64,000 nucleotides of DNA. It comes from NCEH01 sp043195095 (lineage in GTDB: Bacteria; Pseudomonadota; Alphaproteobacteria; Rhizobiales; Xanthobacteraceae). This document shows positions 1-7,853 of this stretch, piece after piece. Below the pieces are notes generated by a model that made no database searches, had not been told where the DNA came from, and saw nothing but the letters and a program-made list of their open reading frames with translations. The stretch is taken from NCBI RefSeq assembly GCF_043195095.1, contig NZ_JBAFWN010000003.1. The stretch is one strand, 5' to 3'. Position 1 is the first letter of the stretch; each line of letters opens with the position of its first letter. Position numbers and translations under genes: made by a program.

Positions 1-927
1 GCCATTCTGGGTCGCATAGCCATCGCGGATGCGACGGATGATGGAGCGGCTCACTACGTCGCGCGTCGCACGCTCGCCGCGCGGGTCGTAGAGGTGCATG
101 AAGCGCTCGCCGGTGGAATCCAGCAGCCAGCCGCCCGCTCCACGCAGCCCCTCTTCCAGCACCGTGCCGGTCATGCGCGTGTCCTCGCCCGCCAGCAGGC
201 CGGTGGGGTGGAACTGCACCATCTCCATGTCGCGCAGCGGAAGACCCGCGCGCAGGGCCATGGCGAGGCCGTCGCAGGTCTTGTCGCCCGAAGGGGTGTG
301 ATATTTGTACATGGTCGGCCCGCCGCCGGTGGCGAGCAGCGTCGCCCGCGCCCGCACGAACACGGGTTCGCCGGTGCGCATGTCCAGCATGACGACGCCA
401 GCCAGGCCCGAGCCGTCGGCGGCCGGGATCAGGTCCAGCGCCCGGTGATCTTCCAGCCGCCGCACGTCCCGCCGCCACACTTGCTCCGACAGGCGGTTGA
501 TGATCTCGATGCCGGTCAGATCACCCTTGTGCACCGTGCGGTCGAAGGTCTGTCCCGCGAAGGCCTTCTGGTGGACGCTGCCGTCCGGATTGCGGTCGAA
601 GAAGCAGCCGAGCTCATTCTCAAGCTCTCGGATGCGCACCTGCGCTTCCGTGACGAGGGTCCAGGCCAGATCCTGATTGTTGAGCCACTTGCCGCCTTCG
701 ATGGTATCCATGAAATGGCGTTCGACGGAATCGCCGGGGGCGAGGGCGACATTGTAGCCGCCCTGCACCATGCGGGTGCAGCCGCATTTGCCGAGCAGGC
801 CCTTCACCGCCACCGTCACCTCGAGGTCGGGGGCGATTTTCTTGGCATGAAGGGCGGCGAACAGGCCGGCACCGCCCGCGCCGAGAATGAGAATGTCGGT
901 TTCCACCATGCGCAGGGAAGGGGTCAT
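1..927 (-). CDS. Succinate dehydrogenase/fumarate reductase-like flavoprotein subunit (3' end outside window)
   Basis: The first 309 codons are present; the gene runs off the left edge. It begins with ATG at 927, overlapping the TGA of the fumarase beta gene (ATGA). A FAD Rossmann motif GAGGAG lies at residues 16-21. The substrate-site motif FHPTG has its His at 240 and is followed by the family's RGAGG and ERFM motifs. At the place where SdhA and FrdA carry the covalent-FAD histidine (SHT-x4-GG), this protein reads GCT-x4-GG, so Cys50 replaces that His. With the SdhB-, SdhC- and SdhD-like genes in the same operon it should form a quinone-linked dehydrogenase of a succinate-like compound. The TauE, sulfolactate-dehydrogenase and importer neighbours suggest a sulfonated substrate, which is inference. 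A fumarate reductase or housekeeping SDH role is less likely, because the fumarase and exporter are mixed into the operon. Confidence 0.85.
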   Translation of the reverse strand, partial: MTPSLRMVETDILILGAGGAGLFAALHAKKIAPDLEVTVAVKGLLGKCGCTRMVQGGYNVALAPGDSVERHFMDTIEGGKWLNNQDLAWTLVTEAQVRIRELENELGCFFDRNPDGSVHQKAFAGQTFDRTVHKGDLTGIEIINRLSEQVWRRDVRRLEDHRALDLIPAADGSGLAGVVMLDMRTGEPVFVRARATLLATGGGPTMYKYHTPSGDKTCDGLAMALRAGLPLRDMEMVQFHPTGLLAGEDTRMTGTVLEEGLRGAGGWLLDSTGERFMHLYDPRGERATRDVVSRSIIRRIRDGYATQNG

Positions 928-1535
928 TCGCTGGCTCCGATGCTGGCGAGCACCGCGTCGCGGCGGGCGGCGACCGCATCCTGCACATCGGCGAACAGCG
1001 AGCCGCCGTGGGAATCCATGCCCACCAGCAGCGGGCCGAAATCGCGGATGCGGAAGCGCCACAGGCTTTCGGGATGCAGGTCGTCCATGTCCACGTCCTC
1101 GATCTGCTCGATCCAGGTGGTTTCGAGCGCGGCGGCGCCACCGACGATGGCGAGATAGGCGCCGCCCAACTCGCGGAACGCGTCCAGCGTCGCCGGCCCC
1201 ATGCCGCCCTTGCCGATGATCAGGCGCACGCCTTCGCGCTCCATGAGCGGCTTGGTGAACCGCTCCATGCGCATGGAGGTGGTGGTGCCGATGCAGAACG
1301 GCGTGTAGCCCGCCGGCGCCTCCGCCGAGACCGGAACCTTATGCACGTTGGGCGCAGTGTGAATGACCGCATGGCCGTTGAGATCCATGCGGGTGCGGCG
1401 TCCACGGTCGAACATATGGATCAAGGTCGCGTCGCGGATGCCATACAGCGTGCGCCGCAAGGTGACCGTGTCGCCGATCTTGAGGCTGCGCGCCGTATCG
1501 GCGTCGATCGGCATGTCGAGGACATGATGGGTCAT
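924..1535 (-). CDS. Class I fumarase/tartrate dehydratase-like beta subunit
   Basis: This 203-residue protein matches the C-terminal (beta) part of the two-subunit class I iron-sulfur hydratases (fumarase, TtdB). Family motifs include YTPFCIGTTTSMRM near residue 80 and IGKGGMG near 108. It lies 10 bases behind the alpha subunit and overlaps the flavoprotein start by ATGA, so it is translated as part of the same operon. The pair would hydrate an alpha,beta-unsaturated dicarboxylate-like acid reversibly. Sequence alone does not separate fumarase from tartrate dehydratase or from an enzyme for a sulfonated analogue. The gene order (SDH-like genes on both sides) favours hydration of the product of the SDH-like complex. 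Confidence 0.88.
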   Translation of the reverse strand: MTHHVLDMPIDADTARSLKIGDTVTLRRTLYGIRDATLIHMFDRGRRTRMDLNGHAVIHTAPNVHKVPVSAEAPAGYTPFCIGTTTSMRMERFTKPLMEREGVRLIIGKGGMGPATLDAFRELGGAYLAIVGGAAALETTWIEQIEDVDMDDLHPESLWRFRIRDFGPLLVGMDSHGGSLFADVQDAVAARRDAVLASIGASE

Positions 1536-1545
1536 GGGGCGATCC

Positions 1546-2418
1546 TCAGCTGAAGGCGATGCCGCCGGGTGTCACGGTCGCCAGGGCGCGGCGCGCCGAA
1601 TGGCATTGGATGTTCACGGCCACGGGGTTCTGCGTGATGTGGGTCGCGGCCACTTCCACATGCACGGCGAAGCTGGTGGAGCGTCCGCCGAGGCCCTGCG
1701 GCCCGATGCCCAATTCGTTCACGGCCTGCGACAGCTCCGCCTCGATCTTCGCGCCTTCGGGATCCGAGCACACCGTCCGCAGCGGCCGCGTGGCGGCGAT
1801 CTTGGCGAGGTGCATGCACAGGTCCGAGGTGCCGCCGAGCCCGACTCCGACGATGGTGGGCGGGCAGACGCGGCCGCCCAGTTCCACCACCCGGTCGATG
1901 ACGAAGCGCTTCGCCGCCTTGATGCCGTCGGAGGGCAGCAGCATCTTGAGGAACGACCCATTCTCCGAGCCCGAGCCCTTGGGGATCATCTCGATGCCCA
2001 CGGTCTCCTCGCGGGTGTCGAAATCCACGTGGATGATGGGCACGCGGATGCCGCAGGAGGTCTGATCGTTCTTCCGCGTGATGGGATGGACCACCGAGGA
2101 GCGCAGCGAATTTTCCTTCGTCGCCCGCTCGCAGCCGCGGCGGATCGCTGCCTTCAACTCGGCTCCGTCGAAGGTGACGTTTCTGCCGATGGTGACGTTG
2201 TAGATGGGAATGCCAGTGTCCTGGCAGAGGATGTTCTTGGTGCGCTCGGCGACCGCGATATTCTCCACCATGGTGCCGAGGATGGTCTTGCCGGTGGCGT
2301 CGGTCTCGCTCTGCACGAGGGCCTTGAAGCCGGCCTTGATGTCCGGCGGCAGGATCTTGAGCGCCTGCACGTACAATGCCGCGCAGACCGCCTCGACCTC
2401 TCTCATGTCCAGGTCCAT
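1546..2418 (-). CDS. Class I fumarase/tartrate dehydratase-like alpha subunit
   Basis: This 290-residue protein belongs to the oxygen-labile [4Fe-4S] hydro-lyases. The three conserved Cys that hold the cluster in this family are visible: C65 in LCQDTG, C185 in VCPPTIVGVG and C272 in QCHSARR. It starts 10 bases after the TauE-like gene and is followed by the beta subunit. The enzyme adds water across the C=C bond of fumarate-like substrates. In this operon it sits between a sulfite exporter and an SDH-like flavoprotein, so the natural substrate may be 3-sulfoacrylate or a sulfofumarate rather than fumarate (inference). Tartrate dehydratase is the main alternative call. Confidence 0.88.
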   Translation of the reverse strand: MDLDMREVEAVCAALYVQALKILPPDIKAGFKALVQSETDATGKTILGTMVENIAVAERTKNILCQDTGIPIYNVTIGRNVTFDGAELKAAIRRGCERATKENSLRSSVVHPITRKNDQTSCGIRVPIIHVDFDTREETVGIEMIPKGSGSENGSFLKMLLPSDGIKAAKRFVIDRVVELGGRVCPPTIVGVGLGGTSDLCMHLAKIAATRPLRTVCSDPEGAKIEAELSQAVNELGIGPQGLGGRSTSFAVHVEVAATHITQNPVAVNIQCHSARRALATVTPGGIAFS

Positions 2419-2428
2419 GGGATCACTC

Positions 2429-3169
2429 CTAAATCAGAAAAAGCACGCCGGACGCGAGGATCATCGCGGCCAGCATCTGCTTGAAGCGCACCTCGTCGAG
2501 ATGCCCGTAGATGCGCAGTCCCACAAAGGCGCCGATGCACAGCGGTGGAAGCGCGAGCAGGAAGAGAACGAGCCCGTCCTGATCGATGGCGAAGGCCCCC
2601 ACCAGCGTGAGCGTGAGCACGTGGGCAAACAGGATGAAGGGTTGGTAGACCCCTCGCGCCACGGGCTTCGGCCAGCCGCGCAATTGGGTCCAGATGGTCG
2701 GCAGGACGCCGGAATAGCCGCCGAGCCCACCCAATATGCCGCCGAAAAAGCCGACCACCGCATCCGCCGCCCGGCCGCCGCCCGAGACGTGGGGCAGGCG
2801 CGGGGCGAGCAAGGCGTAGAGCCCGTAAAGCGCCATACCGATTCCAAGCGCGAGCTTGAGGGAGGACGGCTCCACCCGCGTCAGCATCACGACCCCAATG
2901 GGAACGCCGATGAGCGCGCCTGCCAGGAACGGCGTGAGGCGCACGCCGTCGATGGATCGGCGGATCGGCCAGACCAGGGTGATGTGAAGCAGCGTGCCGC
3001 AGGCAACGATCAGCGCGGTGGTCTGAATGGGATCAAGGGCATGCAGCCAAATCGCGGAGGCCGCAATCGCGAAGGCAAAGCCCGCGCCGCCGGCCGCGAG
3101 CGCCCCGATGAACGCGCCGGCCCACAGCACGGAAAGGGTGGCGAGGGGCACGCCGAACATCATCGTCAT
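2429..3169 (-). CDS. TauE/SafE-family sulfite/anion exporter
   Basis: This 246-residue, very hydrophobic protein has the TauE/SafE pattern: about eight membrane segments in two halves, with Gly- and Pro-rich motifs such as GALIGVPIGV and GGILGGLGGYSG near the middle. The start MTMMFG at 3169 overlaps the stop of the SdhD-like gene by ATGA; the open frame extends further upstream, but that part is antisense to the SdhD-like gene. TauE relatives export sulfite or sulfonated products released during organosulfonate catabolism. Its position inside the SDH/fumarase-like operon is the strongest local hint that this operon handles a sulfonate. Confidence 0.85.
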   Translation of the reverse strand: MTMMFGVPLATLSVLWAGAFIGALAAGGAGFAFAIAASAIWLHALDPIQTTALIVACGTLLHITLVWPIRRSIDGVRLTPFLAGALIGVPIGVVMLTRVEPSSLKLALGIGMALYGLYALLAPRLPHVSGGGRAADAVVGFFGGILGGLGGYSGVLPTIWTQLRGWPKPVARGVYQPFILFAHVLTLTLVGAFAIDQDGLVLFLLALPPLCIGAFVGLRIYGHLDEVRFKQMLAAMILASGVLFLI

Positions 3170-3525
3170 GCCCCGCTCAGGAGAAAGGCGAGGCCGACCG
3201 CGACCGCAACGGCGCAGCACGCGCCGACAAGCGCGCCGGTGCGGGTGCGCAGGGACAGAAATTCGATGGCTAGCACCCGCAGCCCGAGCGCCATGTGCAG
3301 CGCGAGCGCGCTCACCATGCCCCATTCAGCCACACGCACCGGCCAGTAATGGGTGATCTGGAGAAAGGATTCCAGCTTGTCCGCTCCCCCGAGAGCGGTG
3401 CCGAGCGCAATGAAATGCATCGGCAGGAAAACCGCCAGCGCGACGCCGGAGGCGCGGTGAAGGATGGCGGCGAGGAAGCCGGGCTTGCGCCGCGAGGCGC
3501 GCAGATGCGTGTGGGCGATGCTCAT
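3166..3525 (-). CDS. Succinate dehydrogenase cytochrome b-type membrane subunit (second anchor)
   Basis: This 119-residue protein has three membrane segments in the SdhC/SdhD layout. An N-terminal RKPGFLAAILHRASG motif (His before the first helix, SdhC-like) and a His in the LALHMALGLR segment are candidate quinone-site and heme residues. It overlaps the preceding anchor gene and the TauE gene by ATGA on either side. With the other anchor it should hold the flavoprotein/iron-sulfur dimer to the cytoplasmic membrane and pass electrons to quinone. Whether it carries heme b cannot be settled by eye. Confidence 0.8.
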   Translation of the reverse strand: MSIAHTHLRASRRKPGFLAAILHRASGVALAVFLPMHFIALGTALGGADKLESFLQITHYWPVRVAEWGMVSALALHMALGLRVLAIEFLSLRTRTGALVGACCAVAVAVGLAFLLSGA

Positions 3526-3851
3526 GGCCGGTAGACCGCGAACGCCGCCCGCAGGCCGAGCACGAGGATCATGAGGCCGAACGCGACCATGGCGAGATCA
3601 AGGGAGCGCCCGCGCCAGGCGGTCCATTCGCGCAGAACGCTGCGCAGGCCGATGGGCGCGTGGATGGACGCGGCCACGACGAACAGCGCGTAGAAGGCCA
3701 GGAACCAGCGATTGCCGTTCGTGCGGGCGAGAATCTCGCCGGCCGTCAATCCGCCGCGCACGGCATAGATCATGGTGGCCAGATGCACGCTGACGGCCAC
3801 CGCGAGGACAAGGGCCGTCGCGCGCTGAGCAAGATAGAGCATGGGTGTCAT
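3522..3851 (-). CDS. Succinate dehydrogenase membrane anchor subunit (first anchor)
   Basis: This 109-residue protein starts at MTPMLYLAQR (ATG at 3851), overlapping the stop of the SdhB-like gene by ATGA; a longer upstream frame is only the shadow of that gene. It has three membrane helices, with His residues in the first (VSVHLATMIY) and second (ASIHAPIGLR) in the positions expected for heme ligands of SdhC/FrdC-type anchors. It is the partner of the next gene in a quinone-reactive membrane domain. Sequence divergence from housekeeping SdhC/D fits a specialised complex. Confidence 0.75.
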   Translation of the reverse strand: MTPMLYLAQRATALVLAVAVSVHLATMIYAVRGGLTAGEILARTNGNRWFLAFYALFVVAASIHAPIGLRSVLREWTAWRGRSLDLAMVAFGLMILVLGLRAAFAVYRP

Positions 3852-4600
3852 CGTCCGCCCCTCCAGATACGCTTGGCGGTGGCGCGCTTCAGTCCGGCGA
3901 TGGAGAAGGTCGGCGCCAGGGCCTTCGGGCAGAATTCGGTGCAACTCATGTGGCTGTGGCAGGAATGGCAGCCGGCATCGCCCGACACTGCGGCGAGCCG
4001 GGCCTCCTGGCCCTGGTCGCGGACGTCATTCACCAGGGTCCAGGCGCGATTGAGGGCGGCCGGGCCGAGATAGTCCGGGTTCCACGACACCACATCGCAC
4101 GCGGAATAGCAGACCCCGCAATTGATGCATTCTATGCCGGCATCCGCCTCCTGCCGCTCCGGCGCGCTGGGCGCCACGGGCGCGAAGTCCGCCGCCGGCT
4201 GCGCGCCGGGCTCGAAATAGCCGTGGGCCTGGGTCCATTTCTGGAAGAACGGCTCCATCTCGACGGCCAAATCCTTGACCACCGGCAGGTTGCGCAGGGG
4301 CTCCAGGGTGAGCAGGCCGTCTTCCTCGACCTGCGCGACGCGTGTTCGACAGGTCCAGCGCGGACGCCCGTTCACGACCATGGCGCAGGAGCCGCACATG
4401 CCGACCCGGCAGGCGAAGCGATAGGCGAGGGTGGGATCCTGCTCGCGCTGGATCTCGGTGACGACATCGAGCACCGTCTGGTTTGCGCGACGGGGCGTGG
4501 CGAAATCTTGGAATCCGCCCGCCTCGGCCCCGCGCCAGACGCGTACCGTCAGGTCCCCGCTGCCGGAGACGGCGGTTTCGGTGGAGGTTCGAGTGTTCAT
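3848..4600 (-). CDS. Succinate dehydrogenase/fumarate reductase-like iron-sulfur subunit
   Basis: This is a 250-residue SdhB/FrdB-type protein starting at MNTRTSTETA. The [2Fe-2S] ligands are C64, C69, C72 and C84. The second domain carries C158, C161, C164 and C168 and then C211, C214, C220 and C224, which supply the [4Fe-4S] and [3Fe-4S] clusters. The linker between domains (about residues 130-152) is Ala/Pro-rich and longer than in housekeeping SdhB. It transfers electrons from the flavoprotein to the membrane anchors. It is the first enzyme gene behind the ABC importer genes, with about 64 bases between them. Confidence 0.9.
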   Translation of the reverse strand: MNTRTSTETAVSGSGDLTVRVWRGAEAGGFQDFATPRRANQTVLDVVTEIQREQDPTLAYRFACRVGMCGSCAMVVNGRPRWTCRTRVAQVEEDGLLTLEPLRNLPVVKDLAVEMEPFFQKWTQAHGYFEPGAQPAADFAPVAPSAPERQEADAGIECINCGVCYSACDVVSWNPDYLGPAALNRAWTLVNDVRDQGQEARLAAVSGDAGCHSCHSHMSCTEFCPKALAPTFSIAGLKRATAKRIWRGGR

Positions 4601-4664
4601 CTGTCTTCTTCGGTTGGAATGAGGGCCGCCGCGCGCGGCGGCCCGTTGCACCGGCGCGCGGCGA

Positions 4665-5672
4665 TCAGCTTCCCGAAGCGTTGTGGAGCGGGGCGAAGAA
4701 CAGGTCCCGCCAATCCTTGGCCTTCGCGGTCACGAGGCCCGCCCGGTTCATATAGTCGAGATAGGTCATCATCTTCTGGGGTGTGGTGGTCCACTGGTTC
4801 TGCGGCGAGGTGATCAGCGCTGCCGCTTCGTCCACCGGCATTTTGGAATTTTCCGCCTTGAGCCAGAGCGCGGCGATGCCCTTGGGGTCGGACTTGATGC
4901 GGGCCATGGCATCTTCCAAGGCCGCGAGGAACGCCTTCATCACCTTGGGATTGGACTCGGCGAACTTCGTGGTGGTCCACACGAGATTGAAGGTGTGGGG
5001 GCCGCCGAGCACGTCATAGCTGTCCAGCACCTTGTGGGCGCGCGGATCCTTCAGTTCCAGGTCCTGGAAGGGCGAGGAACCGAAATGTGCGTTGATCTCC
5101 GAGCGCCCGCCCATCATCGCCACCTGCGCATCGGGATGGCCCATGGAGACGGTGAGCGAATCCAGCTTGTTCTGCTGTCCCTCACCGAAGGTCTTTTCCG
5201 CCGCCATCTGGAGCGTAACGGCCTGGATCGACGTCTTCACCGTCGGCAGGGCAATCTTATCCTTGTCGGTGAAATCCTTGATGGTCTTCACGTCGGGATT
5301 GACCGTGACCAGGTAAAGCGGCATCGCATTGAGAGCCGCGACGCCTTTCACACCGAGATTTTTCTGGGTGCGTCCCCAGATGGTCAGCATGGGGCCGACA
5401 CCGCCGGCCGCGAAGTCGAGATTGCCGGAGAGCAGCGCCTCGTTCATGCCCGAGCCGCCGGTGAAGCGCAGCCATTCGGTCTTCACGTCAAGCCCGAGTT
5501 CCTTCGCGTGCTTCTCCAGCAGCTTCTCCTCCTCCATCACCGTGAGCGGCAGGTAGGAGATGCCGAACTGCTTGGCGAGGCGAACCGTATCCACCTCGGC
5601 CGCTGCGGCTCCGGCCAGGCTAACCGCGAAGGCGGCGGCAAGGCCCAGCGTCTTCAAGAAGTCCTTGGTCAT
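4665..5672 (-). CDS. ABC transporter periplasmic substrate-binding protein (SsuA/TauA/NMT1-like)
   Basis: This 335-residue protein starts at MTKDFLKTLG behind a GGGAGGG ribosome site. A signal peptide ending near AAAAEV is followed by a mature start typical of the nitrate/sulfonate/taurine binding family (VRLAKQFGISYLPL), plus FAAGGVGPML and VAMMGGRSEINAH segments. It is the third gene of the importer operon, behind the ATPase and permease, with a strong hairpin ahead of it. The family covers alkanesulfonates, taurine, nitrate and thiamine precursors. The TauE and sulfolactate genes nearby favour a sulfonate or sulfocarboxylate ligand. Confidence 0.85.
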   Translation of the reverse strand: MTKDFLKTLGLAAAFAVSLAGAAAAEVDTVRLAKQFGISYLPLTVMEEEKLLEKHAKELGLDVKTEWLRFTGGSGMNEALLSGNLDFAAGGVGPMLTIWGRTQKNLGVKGVAALNAMPLYLVTVNPDVKTIKDFTDKDKIALPTVKTSIQAVTLQMAAEKTFGEGQQNKLDSLTVSMGHPDAQVAMMGGRSEINAHFGSSPFQDLELKDPRAHKVLDSYDVLGGPHTFNLVWTTTKFAESNPKVMKAFLAALEDAMARIKSDPKGIAALWLKAENSKMPVDEAAALITSPQNQWTTTPQKMMTYLDYMNRAGLVTAKAKDWRDLFFAPLHNASGS

Positions 5673-5733
5673 GCGTCCCTCCCATTGCCACGCTTTGCGC
5701 AGCTTCTTGTGATTGAAGAGTTTTTTAACCGGC

Positions 5734-5759
5734 GTGCGGCGGCTCGGGGGCCGCCGCAC
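5734..5759 (-). promoter_or_regulatory. Intercistronic hairpin before the binding-protein gene
   Basis: A perfect 10-bp inverted repeat (GTGCGGCGGC / GCCGCCGCAC) with a 6-base loop lies in the gap between the permease stop and the binding-protein start. In the direction of transcription it has no T-run after it, so it is unlikely to be a simple terminator. It may protect an mRNA end, as is common around abundant binding-protein messages. Confidence 0.5.
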
Positions 5760-5765
5760 ATCACG

Positions 5766-6656
5766 TCACGCCTGCATGCCCCAGCGGGCGATGGTGCGCC
5801 GCTCGATGGTCTGGAAGATCAGGTTCTCCACCACGAGGCCGATGATAATGACCGTGAGCAGCCCCGCGAAGACATTGGGGATATCCAGCAGGTTCTTGTT
5901 CTCGAAGATGAACCAGCCGAGACCGCCGGAACCGGACGAGACGCCGAACACCAGTTCCGCCGCGATCAGCGTGCGCCAGGCGAACGCCCAGCCGATCTTC
6001 AAGCCCGTGAGGATGCTGGGAAATGCCGCCGGGATCAGGATTTTCCAGATGAAGCGCGGACCGCCGAGGCCATAATTGCGCCCCACCATTTTCAGCGTCT
6101 TGCTGACAGACAAGAAGCCGGAATGGGTATTGAGCGCGATCGCCCAAGTGACGGAATGGACCAGGACAAACACCAGGCTGCCGTTTCCAAGGCCGAACCA
6201 GATCAGTGCCAGCGGCAGCAGCGCGATCGCCGGCAGCGGGTTGAACATGGATGTCATGGTCTCAAGAAAATCGGTGCCGATGCGCGAGGCGATGGCGATG
6301 GCCGTGAGCACGGCGGCAAGCATTACCCCGAGGGTGTAGCCCATCAGCAATACTTTGATCGAGGCCCAGGCCCGCGCCGGCAAAACGCCATTCACCACAT
6401 TCTGAAAGAACGCCGAAATCGTGGCGCTGAATGTGGGAAACAGAAGGTCGTTGTTCAGGAACCGCCCATATATTTCCCAAATAATGGCCAGGACGATCAA
6501 TATCATAATCTTCCGGACGGCCGAGATATTATAGATCATCTCAAACGTCGAGAGCGGTTTTTCGACGATAGTCATCGTCGCCATCGGCTCTTCTTCGCGC
6601 ACGATCTCGGGGCGCAGGGTATGCACGTTCGAAAGGACGTTCACGGATTCACGCAT
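5766..6656 (-). CDS. ABC transporter permease (sulfonate/nitrate/taurine type)
   Basis: This 296-residue protein starts at MRESVNVLSN, overlapping the ATPase gene end by 8 bases. It has about six membrane helices. The binding-protein-dependent permease signature lies near AELVFGVSSGSGGLG, and the family sequence PLPAIALLPLALIWFGLG is present. The soluble N-terminal stretch of about 40 residues is longer than in most SsuC proteins. It forms the channel with the ATPase and binding protein encoded on either side; a single permease gene implies a homodimer. Confidence 0.87.
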   Translation of the reverse strand: MRESVNVLSNVHTLRPEIVREEEPMATMTIVEKPLSTFEMIYNISAVRKIMILIVLAIIWEIYGRFLNNDLLFPTFSATISAFFQNVVNGVLPARAWASIKVLLMGYTLGVMLAAVLTAIAIASRIGTDFLETMTSMFNPLPAIALLPLALIWFGLGNGSLVFVLVHSVTWAIALNTHSGFLSVSKTLKMVGRNYGLGGPRFIWKILIPAAFPSILTGLKIGWAFAWRTLIAAELVFGVSSGSGGLGWFIFENKNLLDIPNVFAGLLTVIIIGLVVENLIFQTIERRTIARWGMQA

Positions 6657-7419
6657 CAGCCGTCTCCTTGATTTCGTCAGAAAACAGCATGTGCTGGATG
6701 CGCTTTTCGAGTTGGGCGGCGGCGGGGGTTTCAACCACGCTGTTCAGCTCGGCCTTGACCCGCCCGGGATGGGGCGAAAGCAGAAGGATGCGGTTGCCGA
6801 TCTTGATCGCCTCGGCGATCGAATGGGTCACGAACAGCACCGTGAACTTCGTGTCCTCCCACAGCATCAGCAGTTCGTCCTGCATCTTGCGGCGGGTGAG
6901 GGCATCGAGGGCCGCGAAGGGCTCGTCCATCAGCAGGATGTCCGGCTCCATGGCCATGCCACGGGCAATGGCGACGCGCTGTTTCATGCCACCGGAAAGC
7001 ATATGCGGATAGCTGTCCGCGAACTTCGTCAGGTTGACCTTCTCGATATAATGCATGGCGCGTTCGTCGGCTTCGCGGCCGTGCAGGCGGCGCGAGGCTT
7101 CCAGCGCAAAGGCCACATTCTGCCGCACCGTCTTCCAGGGCAGCAGCTGGTCAAATTCCTGAAACACCATCATGCGGTCGGGGCCGGGCGCGCGGATCAC
7201 GTGCCCTTTGAGACGCATTTCCCCTTCCGTGGGCGACATATAGCCACCCACAGCCTTCAGCAGTGTGGATTTTCCGCATCCAGACGGGCCGAGAAGGATG
7301 AAACGGTCACCTCTCATCACGTTGAAATCGACCCGATAGGTCGCCGTGATCAGAAGATGCGGCGTTTTATATTGCAGCGTTACGCCCTTGACCTCCAGAA
7401 GAGGTTCCTGCGCGTCCAT
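6649..7419 (-). CDS. ABC transporter ATPase (SsuB/TauB type)
   Basis: This 256-residue ATPase starts at MDAQEPLLEV behind GGGAGGT. Walker A is GPSGCGKS, the Q-loop is MVFQEFDQLLPWKT, the signature is LSGGMKQR, Walker B is ILLMDEPFAALD, and the switch His lies in FVTHSIAEA. It is the first gene of the importer operon. The LPWKT version of the Q-loop is usual for nitrate/sulfonate/taurine importers. The start was chosen for the ribosome site and family length; the upstream extension is not homologous in appearance. Confidence 0.9.
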   Translation of the reverse strand: MDAQEPLLEVKGVTLQYKTPHLLITATYRVDFNVMRGDRFILLGPSGCGKSTLLKAVGGYMSPTEGEMRLKGHVIRAPGPDRMMVFQEFDQLLPWKTVRQNVAFALEASRRLHGREADERAMHYIEKVNLTKFADSYPHMLSGGMKQRVAIARGMAMEPDILLMDEPFAALDALTRRKMQDELLMLWEDTKFTVLFVTHSIAEAIKIGNRILLLSPHPGRVKAELNSVVETPAAAQLEKRIQHMLFSDEIKETADA

Positions 7420-7853
7420 TGTGGACCTCCCTAGGATAAAGCAGCTTTTCTGCCTTGTTCTTTTGATTGAGCAGTACCCACGCGAGAACTTGAACAAGCG
7501 GGGGCGGAATCAGTGTGTCGTGCGATCGTGTCGCTGTGTCAGGTTCGCAATGAACTTAGGGGGCGGGGCGGTGCTTCGGCGTTGGCATCAGGTCACCCTT
7601 TTCCCTCGTCGAGCGGCAGAGCATGCGTGGCGATGGGCCTCTTTTGCGGGCCCCTGCATGCTCGTTCGCCTATCGTCCATCAGACGCTAACGGAGGCTGT
7701 CCCAGATGTAAAGTGGTCTAATATCATTTATAAGACTTGAGGGAGCGCAAATGCCTTCCATGAGGTGCCGCAACGGTTTGCGCCGCGGAAGTCGGCACAC
7801 CAGGAGGGAAAAATGTGCCCAATTCCGGAGCGAAAAAACGCGCCGAGCCGGGT
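7420..7853. other. Intergenic region between importer operon and GntR gene
   Basis: This stretch of 434 bases has no convincing gene. It holds a near-palindrome at 7716-7736 (separate entry) that probably marks the operon promoter. That would give a leader of roughly 300 bases before the ATPase gene. A possible secondary structure at 7621-7662 has repeated GCATGC ends and an inner GGGCC/GGCCC pair. I do not recognise a riboswitch class. Confidence 0.5.
7716..7736. promoter_or_regulatory. Candidate GntR operator/promoter of the importer-SDH operon
   Basis: A near-perfect palindrome with arms GTCTAATA and TATAAGAC (7 of 8 pairs) around a 5-base centre. The minus-strand reading begins GTCTTATA-A-AT, nearly identical to GTCTTATA-T-AT at 8701, on the other side of the GntR gene. 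GntR regulators of the HutC group often bind GT-N-TA-N-AC type palindromes. The site is AT-rich and could overlap a -10 region. Confidence 0.5.

Noticed and set aside
924..2418. Housekeeping fumarase or L-tartrate dehydratase as a firm call
   Set aside because: Sequence family fits both, but the SDH-like/TauE/sulfolactate context makes a firm assignment unsafe, so only a family-level name was given.
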